Assembly (NCBI GenBank): GCA_963976865.1
Contig: CAXBLY010000003.1
Location: forward strand, 1-64,000
Direction of reading: 5' to 3'
Length of the DNA stretch: 64,000 nt
From: UBA1858 sp963976865
GTDB lineage: Bacteria > Pseudomonadota > Gammaproteobacteria > UBA4575
The notes under the pieces are model-generated. The model saw only the letters and a list, made by a program, of their open reading frames with translations. It did no database searches and was not told the origin of the DNA. Made by a program: the position numbers and the translations under genes. Positions 25,062 through 35,299 of the stretch are shown piece by piece; position 1 is the first letter of the stretch; the number at the start of each line of letters is the position of its first letter.

Positions 25062-28000
25062 TCAGGTATTTTTTATTAATACATCAGGTTTTTTATTTGC
25101 CGCTATTTTCGCATCACCTGAGTGGATGATTCTGTACAATGCCGGCAGCACCAGAAGAGTGAGAATCGTAGATGAAACAATTCCGCCTATCACAACTGTT
25201 GCGAGAGGCCGTTGTACTTCTGAACCTATCCCGGTATTTAGTGCCATCGGTATAAATCCGAGTGATGCTACCAGGGCTGTCATCATCACCGGTCTTAATC
25301 GCGTGATCGCTCCTTCAATGATGGCGTCATGTAACGATTTTCCGCTTTGTTGCAAGTTGCGAATGAATGACACCATTACTAGTCCATTTAACACGGCGAT
25401 CCCGGACAGTGCGATAAAACCCACGGCTGCTGATATTGAGAAGGGAAGATCCCTCAAAATCAATGCCGCGACACCACCTGTTAGTGCTAATGGTACACCT
25501 GTAAAGATAATTCCTGCATCGCGTATTGACTTCAGCGCAATAACTAATGCAATAATAATCACAAGCAAAGCCATAGGGACAACGACTGATAAACGCTTTG
25601 TCGCTGACTGTAAGTTTTGATATGTGCCGCCATATTCAATCCAGTTACCGGCAGGTATATCTACATTTTGATTGATAGCACCTTTAACATCTGTGACAAA
25701 TGAACCCAGATCACGCCCGCGTACATTGGATGTGACGACGATACGACGTTTGCCATTTTCCCGAATAACCTGGTTATAGCTGGAGATTAAATTAAAGCTG
25801 GCTACCTCTTTTAATGGAACATACCCGCCAGACGTCAGTGGTACTGGTAGAAACTCCAGGGCATCAGTATCGGTGCGCAGTTTCTCACTCAAACGTATGA
25901 CAATATCTGATCGTTGATCTCCTTCATAGAATTGACTGACATTTGAACCACCAAGTAGTGACGCAATTAAATCCTGGACTTCCCTGATAGTTAAGCCATA
26001 GCGTGCCATTGCATTGCGATTCGGTTCAATGGTTAAGACAGGTAGGCCTGTGGACTGTTCAGCGGCAACATCAGCACTCCCGTCAACTGATTTTATGGCT
26101 TTTTCTATTTGTTCACCAATTTCAATTAAAGTATCAAAATCATCGCCAAAGACTTTAACTGCCAACTCTGACCTAACGCCAGCAATTAATTCATTGAAGC
26201 GCATTTGAATAGGTTGCAGAAACTCATAACGATTGCCTGGAATTGGGTCAACAATCTCTTCCAGATCTTTTACCACATCAGACTTGAGTTTTGTTGGATC
26301 AGGCCACTTAGAACGAGGCTTTAAGATAATAAAATTATCAGCGACACTAGGCGGCATCGGGTCAGTAGCCACTTCAGGTGTTCCGATTTTAGTAAATACG
26401 CGCTCGACTTCCGGGAGTTTTTTGATTTCCAACTCCAATTGTTCCTGAAGTTGAATTGATTGTGATAATGAAGTGCCTGGAATTCTAAGCGCATGCATTG
26501 CTATGTCACCTTCATCCAGATTTGGAATGAATTCTGAGCCTAATTGACTGGCAACAACGCCTGTGAGTGATATCAAGCCAATTGCGGCTAGTAATACTAA
26601 CCATCTTAGCTTTAATGCAGATAAAAGTATGGGATGATAAATATTCTGTACAAATTTGATAATAGGATTATTCTTCTCCTGTATCGGTTTTCGAAAAAAT
26701 AATGCGACACAGGCGGGTACAAACGTTATTGATAGTAGCATCGCGCTGATTAATGCCATTATTACAGTGAGTGCCATCGGGTGAAACATTTTTCCTTCAA
26801 TGCCTGTTAGTGCCAGTATCGGTACATAGACAGCCGTAATAATGAATACACCAAACAGTGCTGGTTGAATAACCTCTTTAGTTGCATTAAATACAATATT
26901 AAAGCGCTCTTTTAAAAATTTATTCTGATCTTTTGTTGCGTCACTTAGTCTGCGTAAACAGTTCTCGACAATAATCACGGCGCCATCGACGATCAATCCA
27001 AAATCAAGTGCGCCAAGACTCATTAAGCTCGCGCTGACATTGTTGTGAACCATGCCTGTAATTGTCATTAGCATGGCAATTGGAATGACCGCTGCAGTCA
27101 GGATTGCAGCACGGATGTTTCCGAGCAGCAAAAAAAGCACCAAAATTACAAGCAAGGCACCTTCGGTTAAATTTTTCTTTACAGTAGAAAGGGTTTTATC
27201 TACTAACCCTGTTCTATCATATACTGGGGTAGCAGTAATTCCTTCAGGCAAGCTCTTTTGAACTTCTTCCAGCTTCTCTGCGACTCGAATGGAAACTTCT
27301 CGACTATTTTCACCTATCAACATAAATACGGTGCTTAACACTATCTCTCGACCATTTTGTGTTGCAGCCCCTGATCGTAATTCTTTTCCAATACTGACGT
27401 CTGCAATATCTCTAATTTTTATTGGTATCCTGTTATTTGTATGGACAACAATATTCTTAAGTTCATCGATTGTAGTAGCTTGCCCTGGCACTCGCATTAA
27501 CCATTGTGCACCATTATTTTCTATGAAACCGGCGCCACGATTATCGTTATTTTCTTCTACTGCTCGGCTTATATCAGATGTGGTTAATCCATATGCTAAT
27601 AATTTTTCAGGATGAGGAGCAATTTGTAATTCTTTTTTGTAACCACCAATCGGGTTAATTTCTACAATACCAGGTACGCGCAGTAATTGAGGACGTATAA
27701 TCCAGTCATGTACTGTGCGTAAATCTGTTGGTGTAATCAATGTTCCATCTTTATTGCGAGCACCTGGCTCTGCATCGACAGTGAACATAAAGATTTCGCC
27801 AAGCCCCGTTGAGATTGGGCCAAGTGACGGTTCTAATGAATTGGGTAGGGTGCTTTTTGCTGTATTTAACCTTTCGCTAACCAATTGGCGCGCAAAATAA
27901 ATATCAGTTCCGTCTTCAAATACAATTGTGACCTGAGATAATCCATAACGGGATAATGAACGTGTATAGGATAATTTTGGCAGGCCACCCATCGCGCTTT

Positions 28001-28208
28001 CCAGTGGAAAGGTGATACGTTGTTCGACTTCCAGAGGTGTGTATCCCGGGGCCGGGGTATTAACTGTCACTTGTACATTGGTAATGTCAGGTACAGCATC
28101 AATGGGTAAGTTAGTAAAATTCCAAATTCCCAGCAATGAAATAAATAGTATTAATGTAATTACGATCCCTCTATGTGAAATCGAAGCCTTTAAGATATAG
28201 TCAAGCAT
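25062..28208 (-). CDS. CzcA/CusA-type heavy-metal RND efflux pump
   Basis: 1048 residues with 12 membrane helices and two large periplasmic loops, starting with MLDYILKASISHRG. The helix-4 motif GALDFGLIVDGAVIIVEN is that of HME-RND transporters, of the kind (DFG...DGAV..VEN) associated with divalent Zn/Co/Cd/Ni export. It uses the proton gradient to drive metal out through the tripartite complex. ATG 28208 follows AGGATT. It is the last gene of an outer-membrane-channel, adaptor, pump operon; the end of the operon lies at 25062. Metal specificity is inferred from the motif, not shown. Confidence 0.9.
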   Translation of the reverse strand: MLDYILKASISHRGIVITLILFISLLGIWNFTNLPIDAVPDITNVQVTVNTPAPGYTPLEVEQRITFPLESAMGGLPKLSYTRSLSRYGLSQVTIVFEDGTDIYFARQLVSERLNTAKSTLPNSLEPSLGPISTGLGEIFMFTVDAEPGARNKDGTLITPTDLRTVHDWIIRPQLLRVPGIVEINPIGGYKKELQIAPHPEKLLAYGLTTSDISRAVEENNDNRGAGFIENNGAQWLMRVPGQATTIDELKNIVVHTNNRIPIKIRDIADVSIGKELRSGAATQNGREIVLSTVFMLIGENSREVSIRVAEKLEEVQKSLPEGITATPVYDRTGLVDKTLSTVKKNLTEGALLVILVLFLLLGNIRAAILTAAVIPIAMLMTITGMVHNNVSASLMSLGALDFGLIVDGAVIIVENCLRRLSDATKDQNKFLKERFNIVFNATKEVIQPALFGVFIITAVYVPILALTGIEGKMFHPMALTVIMALISAMLLSITFVPACVALFFRKPIQEKNNPIIKFVQNIYHPILLSALKLRWLVLLAAIGLISLTGVVASQLGSEFIPNLDEGDIAMHALRIPGTSLSQSIQLQEQLELEIKKLPEVERVFTKIGTPEVATDPMPPSVADNFIILKPRSKWPDPTKLKSDVVKDLEEIVDPIPGNRYEFLQPIQMRFNELIAGVRSELAVKVFGDDFDTLIEIGEQIEKAIKSVDGSADVAAEQSTGLPVLTIEPNRNAMARYGLTIREVQDLIASLLGGSNVSQFYEGDQRSDIVIRLSEKLRTDTDALEFLPVPLTSGGYVPLKEVASFNLISSYNQVIRENGKRRIVVTSNVRGRDLGSFVTDVKGAINQNVDIPAGNWIEYGGTYQNLQSATKRLSVVVPMALLVIIIALVIALKSIRDAGIIFTGVPLALTGGVAALILRDLPFSISAAVGFIALSGIAVLNGLVMVSFIRNLQQSGKSLHDAIIEGAITRLRPVMMTALVASLGFIPMALNTGIGSEVQRPLATVVIGGIVSSTILTLLVLPALYRIIHSGDAKIAANKKPDVLIKNT

Positions 28209-28217
28209 AATTTAATC

Positions 28218-29459
28218 CTAGTGATCATGTGATGCAGCTGATTTTTCGATATCAGCTTTTACGATATAGCTGTTATCAACAACGTAAGGTGTGCCTGGAT
28301 CAATACCACCAAGGACTTCAGCCCACTCGCTATCCTGTCGACCTAGTTCAAGCATGCGAACTTCATACTGATTTCCAAACATGGCATATACGACAGTAAA
28401 ATCTCGAAAACTTTGTAGTCCAGTACGTTTTACAGCCAATGGAACGGTGTAAACGGCGGTAGTAATATCACCCTGTATAAACATGCCATGTGTAAATAGA
28501 TTATCTTTGTTATTGATAATTACCCTTGCAGTCACAGATTGATTATCATCTGCTGTCACGCTGATGTTAGAAATTTTTCCTGTATAGGTTTGACTGGAGA
28601 CAGTGTCACGTATTACTACGGTTGAACCATTGGAAACCTCGGCCCTGTCACTTGGGAATATTTTTAAATTTGCCCATAAGGATTGAGTGTCCATTATTGT
28701 GAATAATATTTTGCCCATGGTTTGCTCACCTGAACCCATGGTTCGCTGTGTAATAACACCTCTAATTGGCGACTTGATAGAGTAGGTAGTTAAACTTTCG
28801 TTGCTCTCTACATTGGCGAGTAACTGACCTTTGTCAACAAGATCACCTTCTGATACGTAGACATTTTTGATTTCGCCATCAAAACGAGCATTAATATTTC
28901 GAATGCCTTCAGGATTTGAAGTGATTTCACCGTAAACAGTGATAGTTTCTTTAAGTGTGGCTGGGCCAGCTGCTAATGTAGTTAAACCAAAAGAGTCTGC
29001 GATTGCAGGATCTATAGAAGTCCTGCCTTCATGATTTTCATATTGCCAATTATATGTTTTTCCTTTGTAGGTGGCATTAACAGAAATATCAAAGGAATGT
29101 GGCTCATATATTTCATCATCGCCACGCAAAAAATCACTCTGTGGTTTGAAATTGATAATGTCTTTTATACCGCCTAATCGATCTAATTCAATCTTTAATG
29201 TGACTTCAGAAGGGTCAATTGTCTGGCCATTTTTAATAGCCCAGACACGATATTCTGGTGGAATGCCTGCTTCAACAATGGCCAGTTCCAATGTGAAATC
29301 ATCCTGGGTAAGAAGCCGTCCACCATGTAAGCCTTTTACGATCTCTTCATCACTGTGGTCATCGTGGCTATCGTGATCGTGTGAGTGTGGACTAGCTGAA
29401 TTATCACATCCATGTAATTGGAAAAGCAGTAGTATTAATAATATTTTAATCATAGTCAT
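28218..29459 (-). CDS. CzcB-type membrane-fusion lipoprotein with His-rich N-terminus
   Basis: 413 residues. The N-terminus has a short hydrophobic stretch and a lipobox (QLHGC, Cys18), followed by a His/Asp-rich segment (SPHSHDHDSHDDHSDEE) that can bind metal. Then come the barrel-sandwich (GEIKNVYVSEGDLVDKGQLL, near 195), beta-barrel and membrane-proximal domains typical of CzcB adaptors. A second His cluster ends the protein (SHDH). It would join the CzcA-like pump to the outer-membrane channel. It sits 9 bases upstream of the pump gene and 12 bases after the full-length frame of the channel gene. Confidence 0.9.
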   Translation of the reverse strand: MTMIKILLILLLFQLHGCDNSASPHSHDHDSHDDHSDEEIVKGLHGGRLLTQDDFTLELAIVEAGIPPEYRVWAIKNGQTIDPSEVTLKIELDRLGGIKDIINFKPQSDFLRGDDEIYEPHSFDISVNATYKGKTYNWQYENHEGRTSIDPAIADSFGLTTLAAGPATLKETITVYGEITSNPEGIRNINARFDGEIKNVYVSEGDLVDKGQLLANVESNESLTTYSIKSPIRGVITQRTMGSGEQTMGKILFTIMDTQSLWANLKIFPSDRAEVSNGSTVVIRDTVSSQTYTGKISNISVTADDNQSVTARVIINNKDNLFTHGMFIQGDITTAVYTVPLAVKRTGLQSFRDFTVVYAMFGNQYEVRMLELGRQDSEWAEVLGGIDPGTPYVVDNSYIVKADIEKSAASHDH

Positions 29460-29471
29460 AATGATTCTCTT

Positions 29472-30740
29472 TTAAGAATTGGTTTGAGATGTGATATCAA
29501 CGCCAGTGAGCCGTTCAATTTCTATCACATGTAGATGTGCATCAATTACTGCTTCAAGTAACTCGTTTTTAGATTCAAGTAATTCAGTTTGGACTGTTTG
29601 CCAGTCAATAAAGCTGTAACGACCTCGTTCATAGGCAATTCTTGAATCGTTGGATGCTTAAGTTATTAATGGAATAACGACAGATTCAAGTGTCGTTGCC
29701 CGATGTATACTATGCTGAAGTTCCTGATAAAGTATAAATAGATCTGAGTTCAGTCGAACTTCCAAAGCAGTGGATTCAGAATGTAATTTTTCTAATTGTG
29801 CATACTTGGCAGCAACGTTACCCTGGTTTTGATTTTTAAATCTTAAAGGCACGCTTAAATTTAATAATAGTGCCTGGTCATCTTCAGCCTCAAATCGTCG
29901 AATTCCTCCTTCAATTCTCCATTGAGGTTTGCTGAGAGTTTTAGCAAGCTTAAGTTCTGATTTGGCGAGTCGCTCTTTTGAAAGAATACGGGAAAATTGC
30001 GGATTTTGTTTTATTTGTTCTCTGATAACTTCATAAGATTCAAGTGAAGGTAATGATGATATATCTCCAGAGACATTACTAAAGTAAGGCTCAAAGTCAC
30101 CCCATTGAGCTGCCAGTCTTGTATATGAATTTTCGAGCTCATGTTCAATGTCATCCAATGCTAACTTTCGTAGAGCGAGCTGTGCATGAGCTCTTGCCAA
30201 TTCTGCTTTCGGAGCGCGACTGGCATTGACTCTTTTTTCTACTGCTAATATGGTACTTTCTGCTAGCTTAAATGCGTCAATGGCGGTTATTTTCCTGTTT
30301 TGATTAGCCAGGCAGATCAGATACCTTTCTGCAGTTTCTGCCGCTGCGTCTATTCGCGCAATTTCACTTTCATTGTATGAGTAGTCATAGTTTGCCTGGG
30401 CAATATTCACTCGCTGAGCCACTTCGGATTTATTGAATAACCATCCGATGCTGATTGTAGTTTCCAGTCGCTTTAAACCTGAAAATTCTCCACTACCAAA
30501 TCCATTTTCAAATTCCACGCCTAATGTTGGAATTTGTGGCAATTTTGATTGCGTCAGTAGACTGTCCTGTATGTGAATTTCATAACCATACCTGAGCAAA
30601 TCAGGACTTCGTTCAACAGTTAACTGAATAGCTTGATTGAGGGTAATGTCAGTATTCTGTTGTAATGTTTCTGCAACTGATGACGTTATATATAAAAACA
30701 TCATGCAAACACTGAAAAAGACGAATATTTTGCCCTTCAT
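29472..30740 (-). pseudogene. CzcC-type outer-membrane efflux channel interrupted by an in-frame TAA
   Basis: A TolC/CzcC family protein with a signal peptide (cleavage after SVA near residue 23) and the two helical repeats of outer-membrane efflux channels. The frame stops at TAA 29660-29658 after PLIT, but continues in the same frame for 61 codons with clear family content (AYERGRYSFIDWQTVQTELL ...) to a TAA at 29472. The lost piece forms the last coiled-coil strand and return barrel strand, so the truncated product should not work. One base change restores the gene. Start ATG 30740 with GGAG is preferred over 30776. It could be a recent mutation, a sequencing error or readthrough. Confidence 0.8.
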
Positions 30741-30841
30741 ATTAAATCTCCAGATACATTCAAAGGAACGCATCAATTAATAATTACACGCGCATTCTCA
30801 GACATAAAAAAATGCCTGGATAGCACAAGGTTGAATATTAA

Positions 30842-31204
30842 TTAATGGAGTTGTGGAGGAGCTCTAAGAATTGGTCGCCAGAAATGATTCCTGTCATATC
30901 TGAGAATAGACGGTGTAAAGGGACATAGGTATCTACCGATATTATAGAAAGATATCAGTAATGCTACTGTAGAAATAAAAAATAGAAATACCTTTGACCA
31001 GCTTGTATTTAGCTCAAAGATATTGATATCAATACTGGTGTCATGATCATGACCAGAGACATGATCACCGATATCATATAAATTCAGGTTGCGTGTAATC
31101 TCTTTGGTGGGTTCTAAGTCTATATGTATATGTATGCCACTGAGCTGCATGAATAGCAGAGCAGTGCAGATATACAGAACGAAATGTAATCTCTTTATAG
31201 ACAT
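30842..31204 (-). CDS. Small membrane protein heading the Czc-like operon (CzcI-like)
   Basis: 120 residues with two hydrophobic segments: an N-terminal signal-like helix (LHFVLYICTALLFMQLSG) and a second at about 72-92 (KVFLFFISTVALLISFY). Between them is a His/Asp-rich periplasmic stretch (GDHVSGHDHD) suited to metal binding. The C-terminus ends in LRAPPQLH, a tail I know from short proteins encoded before czcCBA operons. It may sense or hand over metal in the periplasm. It lies about 100 bases upstream of the channel gene, in the same direction. Confidence 0.7.
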   Translation of the reverse strand: MSIKRLHFVLYICTALLFMQLSGIHIHIDLEPTKEITRNLNLYDIGDHVSGHDHDTSIDINIFELNTSWSKVFLFFISTVALLISFYNIGRYLCPFTPSILRYDRNHFWRPILRAPPQLH

Positions 31205-31657
31205 AATGCGACTGTATGTGTTAACGGAAAAATTGTCAATGCCAATGTCTAAAAGGTACAGATAAGTAGACGTACACTATATGTTCTTTACCTATATTTC
31301 GAAGTGTATTTATTGATAAAACACATAAATCTTTTTTCATGCCACTCTGCTGATAAATGAATTTAAGGCAAGTTGGATTGACATGTAAATATTATTCGTC
31401 TTATAAACATTGCGCAGTATGAATTGGAGATTTATTGCAACGCAGTAAGAGTATTAATATAGTGTTATGGGAAGTGAATATTTACGGTTATATTATTTGT
31501 TACATGAACGGTGAAGAATTATTAAAACATTAATTATAGTAAATTAAAAAATATCTAATTTGTTTTACTGATAGCAATTGCTGGTGAAAAATATACCATT
31601 GAAATAAAATGATAAATCACTTGAAACAGGAGTTTTGCTTAGGTGTTTTTGACATAG
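31205..31657. other. Intergenic stretch
   Basis: No gene seen. It must hold the promoter of the metal-efflux operon; no MerR-type palindrome or GG-N10-GC promoter was identified. Confidence 0.4.
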
Positions 31658-31693
31658 ATGTGGTAAATCCGGGTGTCATATGATTTACCACAT
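31658..31693. repeat. 11-bp inverted repeat downstream of the DUF1328 gene
   Basis: ATGTGGTAAAT (31658-31668) and ATTTACCACAT (31683-31693) enclose a 14-base loop, 23 bases past the stop of the minus-strand gene. It has no U run, so it is either a weak terminator or a protein-binding palindrome. Confidence 0.5.
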
Positions 31694-31715
31694 ACTTGGT
31701 TTCTATTAATTATGA

Positions 31716-31880
31716 CTATACTCTAGGGCGTTTTCCCATAACAAAGAAAACCACAGCTACAACCAATCCAACTACAAATAAAATCCATGCGATATTTGTT
31801 GCAGCGCCTGCAATTCCGCTGAATCCAAGTACAGCTGCCACTATAGCAACAATTAAAAATAACAATGCCCAACTAAGCAT
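31716..31880 (-). CDS. DUF1328 (YtjA-like) small membrane protein
   Basis: 54 residues with two membrane helices and the family pattern MLSWALLFLIVAIVAAVLGF, SGIAGAA and a C-terminal helix ending in a short basic tail GKRPRV. AGGAGA is well placed before ATG 31880. The family is common in proteobacteria, often near stress genes, with unknown function. A second, similar copy lies at 46556-46723 in the sigma-54-controlled cluster; this one has no sigma-54 promoter that I can find. Confidence 0.9.
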   Translation of the reverse strand: MLSWALLFLIVAIVAAVLGFSGIAGAATNIAWILFVVGLVVAVVFFVMGKRPRV

Positions 31881-32196
31881 AAGAACTCTCCTGGTATTAA
31901 ATTGATGATTTGTGCACTCGCTATTATAACATTGTATCTTCGTGAGTTTTGTTGGCGATCATTATTATAAGATGATTTTATAACTGGCAGATGAATGTAA
32001 TATCGCAATTATCATGCGCTAACTTTTTGACAGTAACCTGTATATTGATAATACATATATAGTACATCTTTTAAATAGATTTACTCATATCATAAGAGCG
32101 TGTAAAAGAGGTAGAAATACATTTTGAATTTTATAATTCTATTGGTCGTATACACTTCATTGATAAGTTAACAATAATTTTTAGCAGGTAAGCACA

Positions 32197-32592
32197 GTGA
32201 CTAACGATACACATAGCAAAAGAATTGGATATATTTTGTGGATTTTTGGTTTTTTTGGCGCACACCGATTCTATTATGGGCGTCCTGTTAGTGGAACGAT
32301 TTATTTTTTTACATTGGGATTGCTGTTTGTTGGCTGGATTATAGATTTGTTCCTTATCCCGGGTATGGATGAAAAAGCAGATCTGCACTACGAGGCAGGA
32401 GAAAAAAATTATAGCGTATCCTGGATTCTGTTAACATTCTTTGGGATGTTTGGAGTTCATCGTTTCTATTTAGGCAAGATATTTACTGGGGTACTCTTCT
32501 TGTTAACCGGAGGAATATTTCTGCTAGGTTACTTATACGATTATTGGACTATCAATAAACAAATTTCAGAAATAAATTCAGGTAATAGTTAA
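32197..32592 (+). CDS. TM2-domain protein with two TM2 repeats
   Basis: 131 residues made of two TM2-like hairpins. Each begins with the signature FGxFGxHRFYxG (FGFFGAHRFYYG near 17 and FGMFGVHRFYLG near 85) followed by two membrane helices; the first repeat ends with a DLFLIPGM turn and the second with DYW. TM2 proteins are small inner-membrane proteins of unknown function. A GTG start is used. It stands alone, followed by the exported chalcone-isomerase-like gene after 29 bases. Confidence 0.9.
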   Translation: MTNDTHSKRIGYILWIFGFFGAHRFYYGRPVSGTIYFFTLGLLFVGWIIDLFLIPGMDEKADLHYEAGEKNYSVSWILLTFFGMFGVHRFYLGKIFTGVLFLLTGGIFLLGYLYDYWTINKQISEINSGNS

Positions 32593-32621
32593 TTCATATA
32601 CAATTGACATGCGTGTAACCG

Positions 32622-33188
32622 ATGACTGTGATAAGACTGCCAATGGATATTAAATTTCCATTATATGCTGCTATTATATTTTACCTCCTGTTCGGAACGA
32701 GTTCGGCAATTGCAAGTGAGTCTGAATTACCTGAGTCAATAGTAGTTTCAGATTTCAGCCTGCTTTTGAATGGCTCCGGTTCCAGAAAGAAATTTCTATT
32801 AGTAAAGATATATGACATCGCATTATATCTACCCAGACGCATATCAAATCACAGGGATATTAATAAACAGATACCACAGGCCTTCTTGATAAACATACGA
32901 TTCGATAGTAATAAATCATTTGGGATACCACGTGCCTGGCGCGAAGAGTTGCTTCCTTTGCTGAATAGTGAACAAGAGTCTAAATTAAAAGCCGCCCTGG
33001 TCAGAGCGAATGTTAGTGATAAGTTCAGAGTTGAGTATGCACCTGATATTGGGACCAAAATTTTATTGGAAGATGAACTTTTACTCATTGAATCTGGCTA
33101 TGATTTAATGGCTGCATTTATAGATGTCTGGTTGGGACCAAAGCCAGTATCTGTGAAATTGGCTTCAGCCCTTATGTCAGAGAGTTAG
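32622..33188 (+). CDS. Exported chalcone-isomerase-like protein
   Basis: 188 residues with a signal peptide (cleavage after about residue 30, AIASES) and the bacterial chalcone-isomerase-like domain: LLLNGSGSRKKFLLVKIYDIALYLP, then IRFDSNKSF, and the C-terminal DVWLGPKPVSVKLASALM segment. Bacterial members are periplasmic and not known to act on chalcones; a lipid or small-ligand binding role is assumed for the fold. An in-frame ATG seven codons in (32643) is an alternative start. It may share a transcript with the TM2 gene. Confidence 0.85.
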   Translation: MTVIRLPMDIKFPLYAAIIFYLLFGTSSAIASESELPESIVVSDFSLLLNGSGSRKKFLLVKIYDIALYLPRRISNHRDINKQIPQAFLINIRFDSNKSFGIPRAWREELLPLLNSEQESKLKAALVRANVSDKFRVEYAPDIGTKILLEDELLLIESGYDLMAAFIDVWLGPKPVSVKLASALMSES

Positions 33189-33253
33189 TGGCCGTAACAT
33201 TACAATATCAATGTGATTTTTATATTATACCACCGTCAAAAAGGAGTTAATAA

Positions 33254-33427
33254 ATGCCAAAACTAATAAGCACTATTTTATTGATGATAACTGCAACACT
33301 GTTTATAGCTGCTTGTGAACAGGAAAGTGATGTAGAAAAAATTGGGGACTCGCTCGATGACGCTGTGGAAAATGTTGATGAGGCTGCAAATGATGCTAAA
33401 AGAGCTGTAGAAGATGCAGCTGATTAA
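33254..33427 (+). CDS. Small lipoprotein (57 aa)
   Basis: A signal sequence with lipobox FIAAC (Cys21), followed by 36 acidic, Ala-rich helical residues with a heptad-like spacing of Val, Ile, Leu and Ala (EKIGDSLDDAVENVDEAAND). This resembles entericidin- or YtxH-like small envelope lipoproteins. AAGGAG is well placed before ATG 33254. The function is unknown; an envelope-stress role is plausible from the type. Confidence 0.8.
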   Translation: MPKLISTILLMITATLFIAACEQESDVEKIGDSLDDAVENVDEAANDAKRAVEDAAD

Positions 33428-33460
33428 TGGCGGCAATACAGTTGTTTCGAAATAATCATA

Positions 33461-34522
33461 TCAATTATTGTCGAAACCATTATTTATTTTTCTATCCGCA
33501 TGTTTCTCATCCTTCGAATTGGCAGTAGGAACATTATGTTCTTTTCTGTTTTCTGGGGTAATCTGTAATTCCACGTATATTGGGAAATGGTCTGACCCAA
33601 ATGCAGAAAGCCTTTGGATCTGTCTCACGCTAAAGTGTTTGGAAACAAATACATGATCGAGAGGGAAACGCAAGAATGGAAGTTTGGCATGATAGGAATT
33701 GAACATTCCGCGTCCTATGCGTAAATCAAGCAGACTGCTGATTTTTTGAAATAATGCAGTCGTATAGGACCAGGCGACATCATTTAAGTCTCCGGCGACA
33801 ATAGTAGGACCTTTATGGTCTTTTACACGTTTGCCTACAATTAAAAGTTCAGCATCTCTCTTTGTAGTGCTTTTGCTTTCCTGAGGAGCTGGTGGTTTTG
33901 GATGTAAGCAGGATAATTTAATACGCTGTCCAGATGAATGAAGTACGTCAGCGTGTATCGAGGGGACGTCTTTTTTAACTATATATTCAATCTTAGTATT
34001 TGACAGTGGCAGATTTGAAAACACAGCCATGCCATAAGTATTTTCCAGGGGTATGCTGACTTCATGTTCAAACTTTAATTGACTCCTTAATTCATGACAC
34101 CATTCATGATTAACTTCTACTACCAGAAGTATGTCTGGTTTGTAATGAATGACATGTCTGGCTAGAGACGCGTAGTCTCGGTTATTCATGTATACATTCG
34201 CTATCATGAGTTTTACCAAATCATTTTCATTGCTCGAGCCTGCGTTTATGATTTGTACAGGATATAGTGGTGTGTATGGAATGATCTTAATACACTGATA
34301 TACCAGGCAACATACTAATAATATAAATGTGCTTGTAAATATTATACTGCTATCTGCCGACCAGGTTGCCAATATGGTAGCGACAATTCCTATGACAGTG
34401 ATCTGAACACGAGGAAATCCGAAAATTCTGATCCACCAGTGATCAAGTCGAATTATCGGGAGTAACGTTGCTAATATAAAAAAGCCACTGATTGCGTAAA
34501 ATAGAGTTTCAGTAATATGCAT
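33461..34522 (-). CDS. Membrane-anchored endonuclease/exonuclease/phosphatase family protein
   Basis: 353 residues. Three N-terminal membrane helices (about 1-80) precede an EEP domain (about 103-325) with MIANVYMNN, the acidic VVEV, the HPKPP strand, VAGDLNDVAWS (catalytic Asp/Asn), LDHVFVS and the terminal GSDHFPI (catalytic Asp/His). The active site is complete, so phosphoesterase activity on DNA, lipid or another phosphodiester is expected; the substrate is unknown. The active domain probably faces the periplasm if the helices follow the common topology of such proteins. The last 35 residues are polar and disordered. Confidence 0.88.
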   Translation of the reverse strand: MHITETLFYAISGFFILATLLPIIRLDHWWIRIFGFPRVQITVIGIVATILATWSADSSIIFTSTFILLVCCLVYQCIKIIPYTPLYPVQIINAGSSNENDLVKLMIANVYMNNRDYASLARHVIHYKPDILLVVEVNHEWCHELRSQLKFEHEVSIPLENTYGMAVFSNLPLSNTKIEYIVKKDVPSIHADVLHSSGQRIKLSCLHPKPPAPQESKSTTKRDAELLIVGKRVKDHKGPTIVAGDLNDVAWSYTTALFQKISSLLDLRIGRGMFNSYHAKLPFLRFPLDHVFVSKHFSVRQIQRLSAFGSDHFPIYVELQITPENRKEHNVPTANSKDEKHADRKINNGFDNN

Positions 34523-34780
34523 TTCAATCTATTTCATACGAGTTGTGTACTATTCAGTTAATATAACAACGTGCTGATGTGAATATCATATACTACAATA
34601 AAAAATATACTGCTAAGAATGATTCAAGGTCGGGTAATTCCGGGCTTTACAGGATATGATTGTATAATGATTCATGGTTAAAAATGAAACTATTTCTAGT
34701 CAGATAATAAGCTGTCCTTCCTGTTCTGAATCGCTTTACCATGATATTAATTATTCAGTTTCTCTTATTGACTTGAGGGT

Positions 34781-35299
34781 GTGCTTGTGAATATTAAGTT
34801 CTTGTTGCTTCCAGCTTTAATAATATTTACCTGTCTGTTTATACACGATGGAGTATATGCAGCCGAAGTGGGCAGTGTAGATACCAAGTTCAACTTATTG
34901 AGCCCTGATGATTCAATCAAAATTGAAGTGGTAAAGGATCCGAAAATTGAGGGTGTAGTATGTTATCTAAGTAGCGCTCAAAAAGGCGGCTATAGGGGAG
35001 CACTAGGTATTGCGGAAGATACATCGGATGCATCAATAGACTGTCGACAAATTGGTCCCATACAATTTATTAAGCCTTTCAAAAAAGGTGAGTCTGTTTT
35101 TAAAGAGCGTCGATCACTGATATTTAAAAAGCTTAAAGTTGTTCGATTTTGTGATATTTCAAATAATGCAATTGTGTATCTCGTTTATAGCGAAAGAGTG
35201 ATTGAAGGGTCGCCCAAGAATTCAGTTTCTGCTGTGCCAGTTTCAAAATGGCATACACAAAAAGATGATGAACTTCTGGAAATGTGTAGCTATAAGTAA
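34781..35299 (+). CDS. creA: CreA family exported protein
   Basis: 172 residues with a signal peptide (core LLLPALIIFTCLFI, cleavage after VYAA) and the CreA pattern: EVGSVDTKFNLLSPDDSIKIEVVKDP..., VVCYLSSAQKGG, a Cys in DASIDCRQIG, FKERRSLIFKKLKVVRFCD and YLVYSERVIEGSPKNSVSAVP. CreA is a conserved periplasmic protein of unknown function in many gammaproteobacteria. A GTG start at 34781 is used; GTG 34787 is also possible. It stands alone. Confidence 0.93.
   Translation: MLVNIKFLLLPALIIFTCLFIHDGVYAAEVGSVDTKFNLLSPDDSIKIEVVKDPKIEGVVCYLSSAQKGGYRGALGIAEDTSDASIDCRQIGPIQFIKPFKKGESVFKERRSLIFKKLKVVRFCDISNNAIVYLVYSERVIEGSPKNSVSAVPVSKWHTQKDDELLEMCSYK

Noticed and set aside
34630..34660. GG-N10-GC spacing before creA
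   Set aside because: Only the spacing fits; flanking bases of both elements do not.
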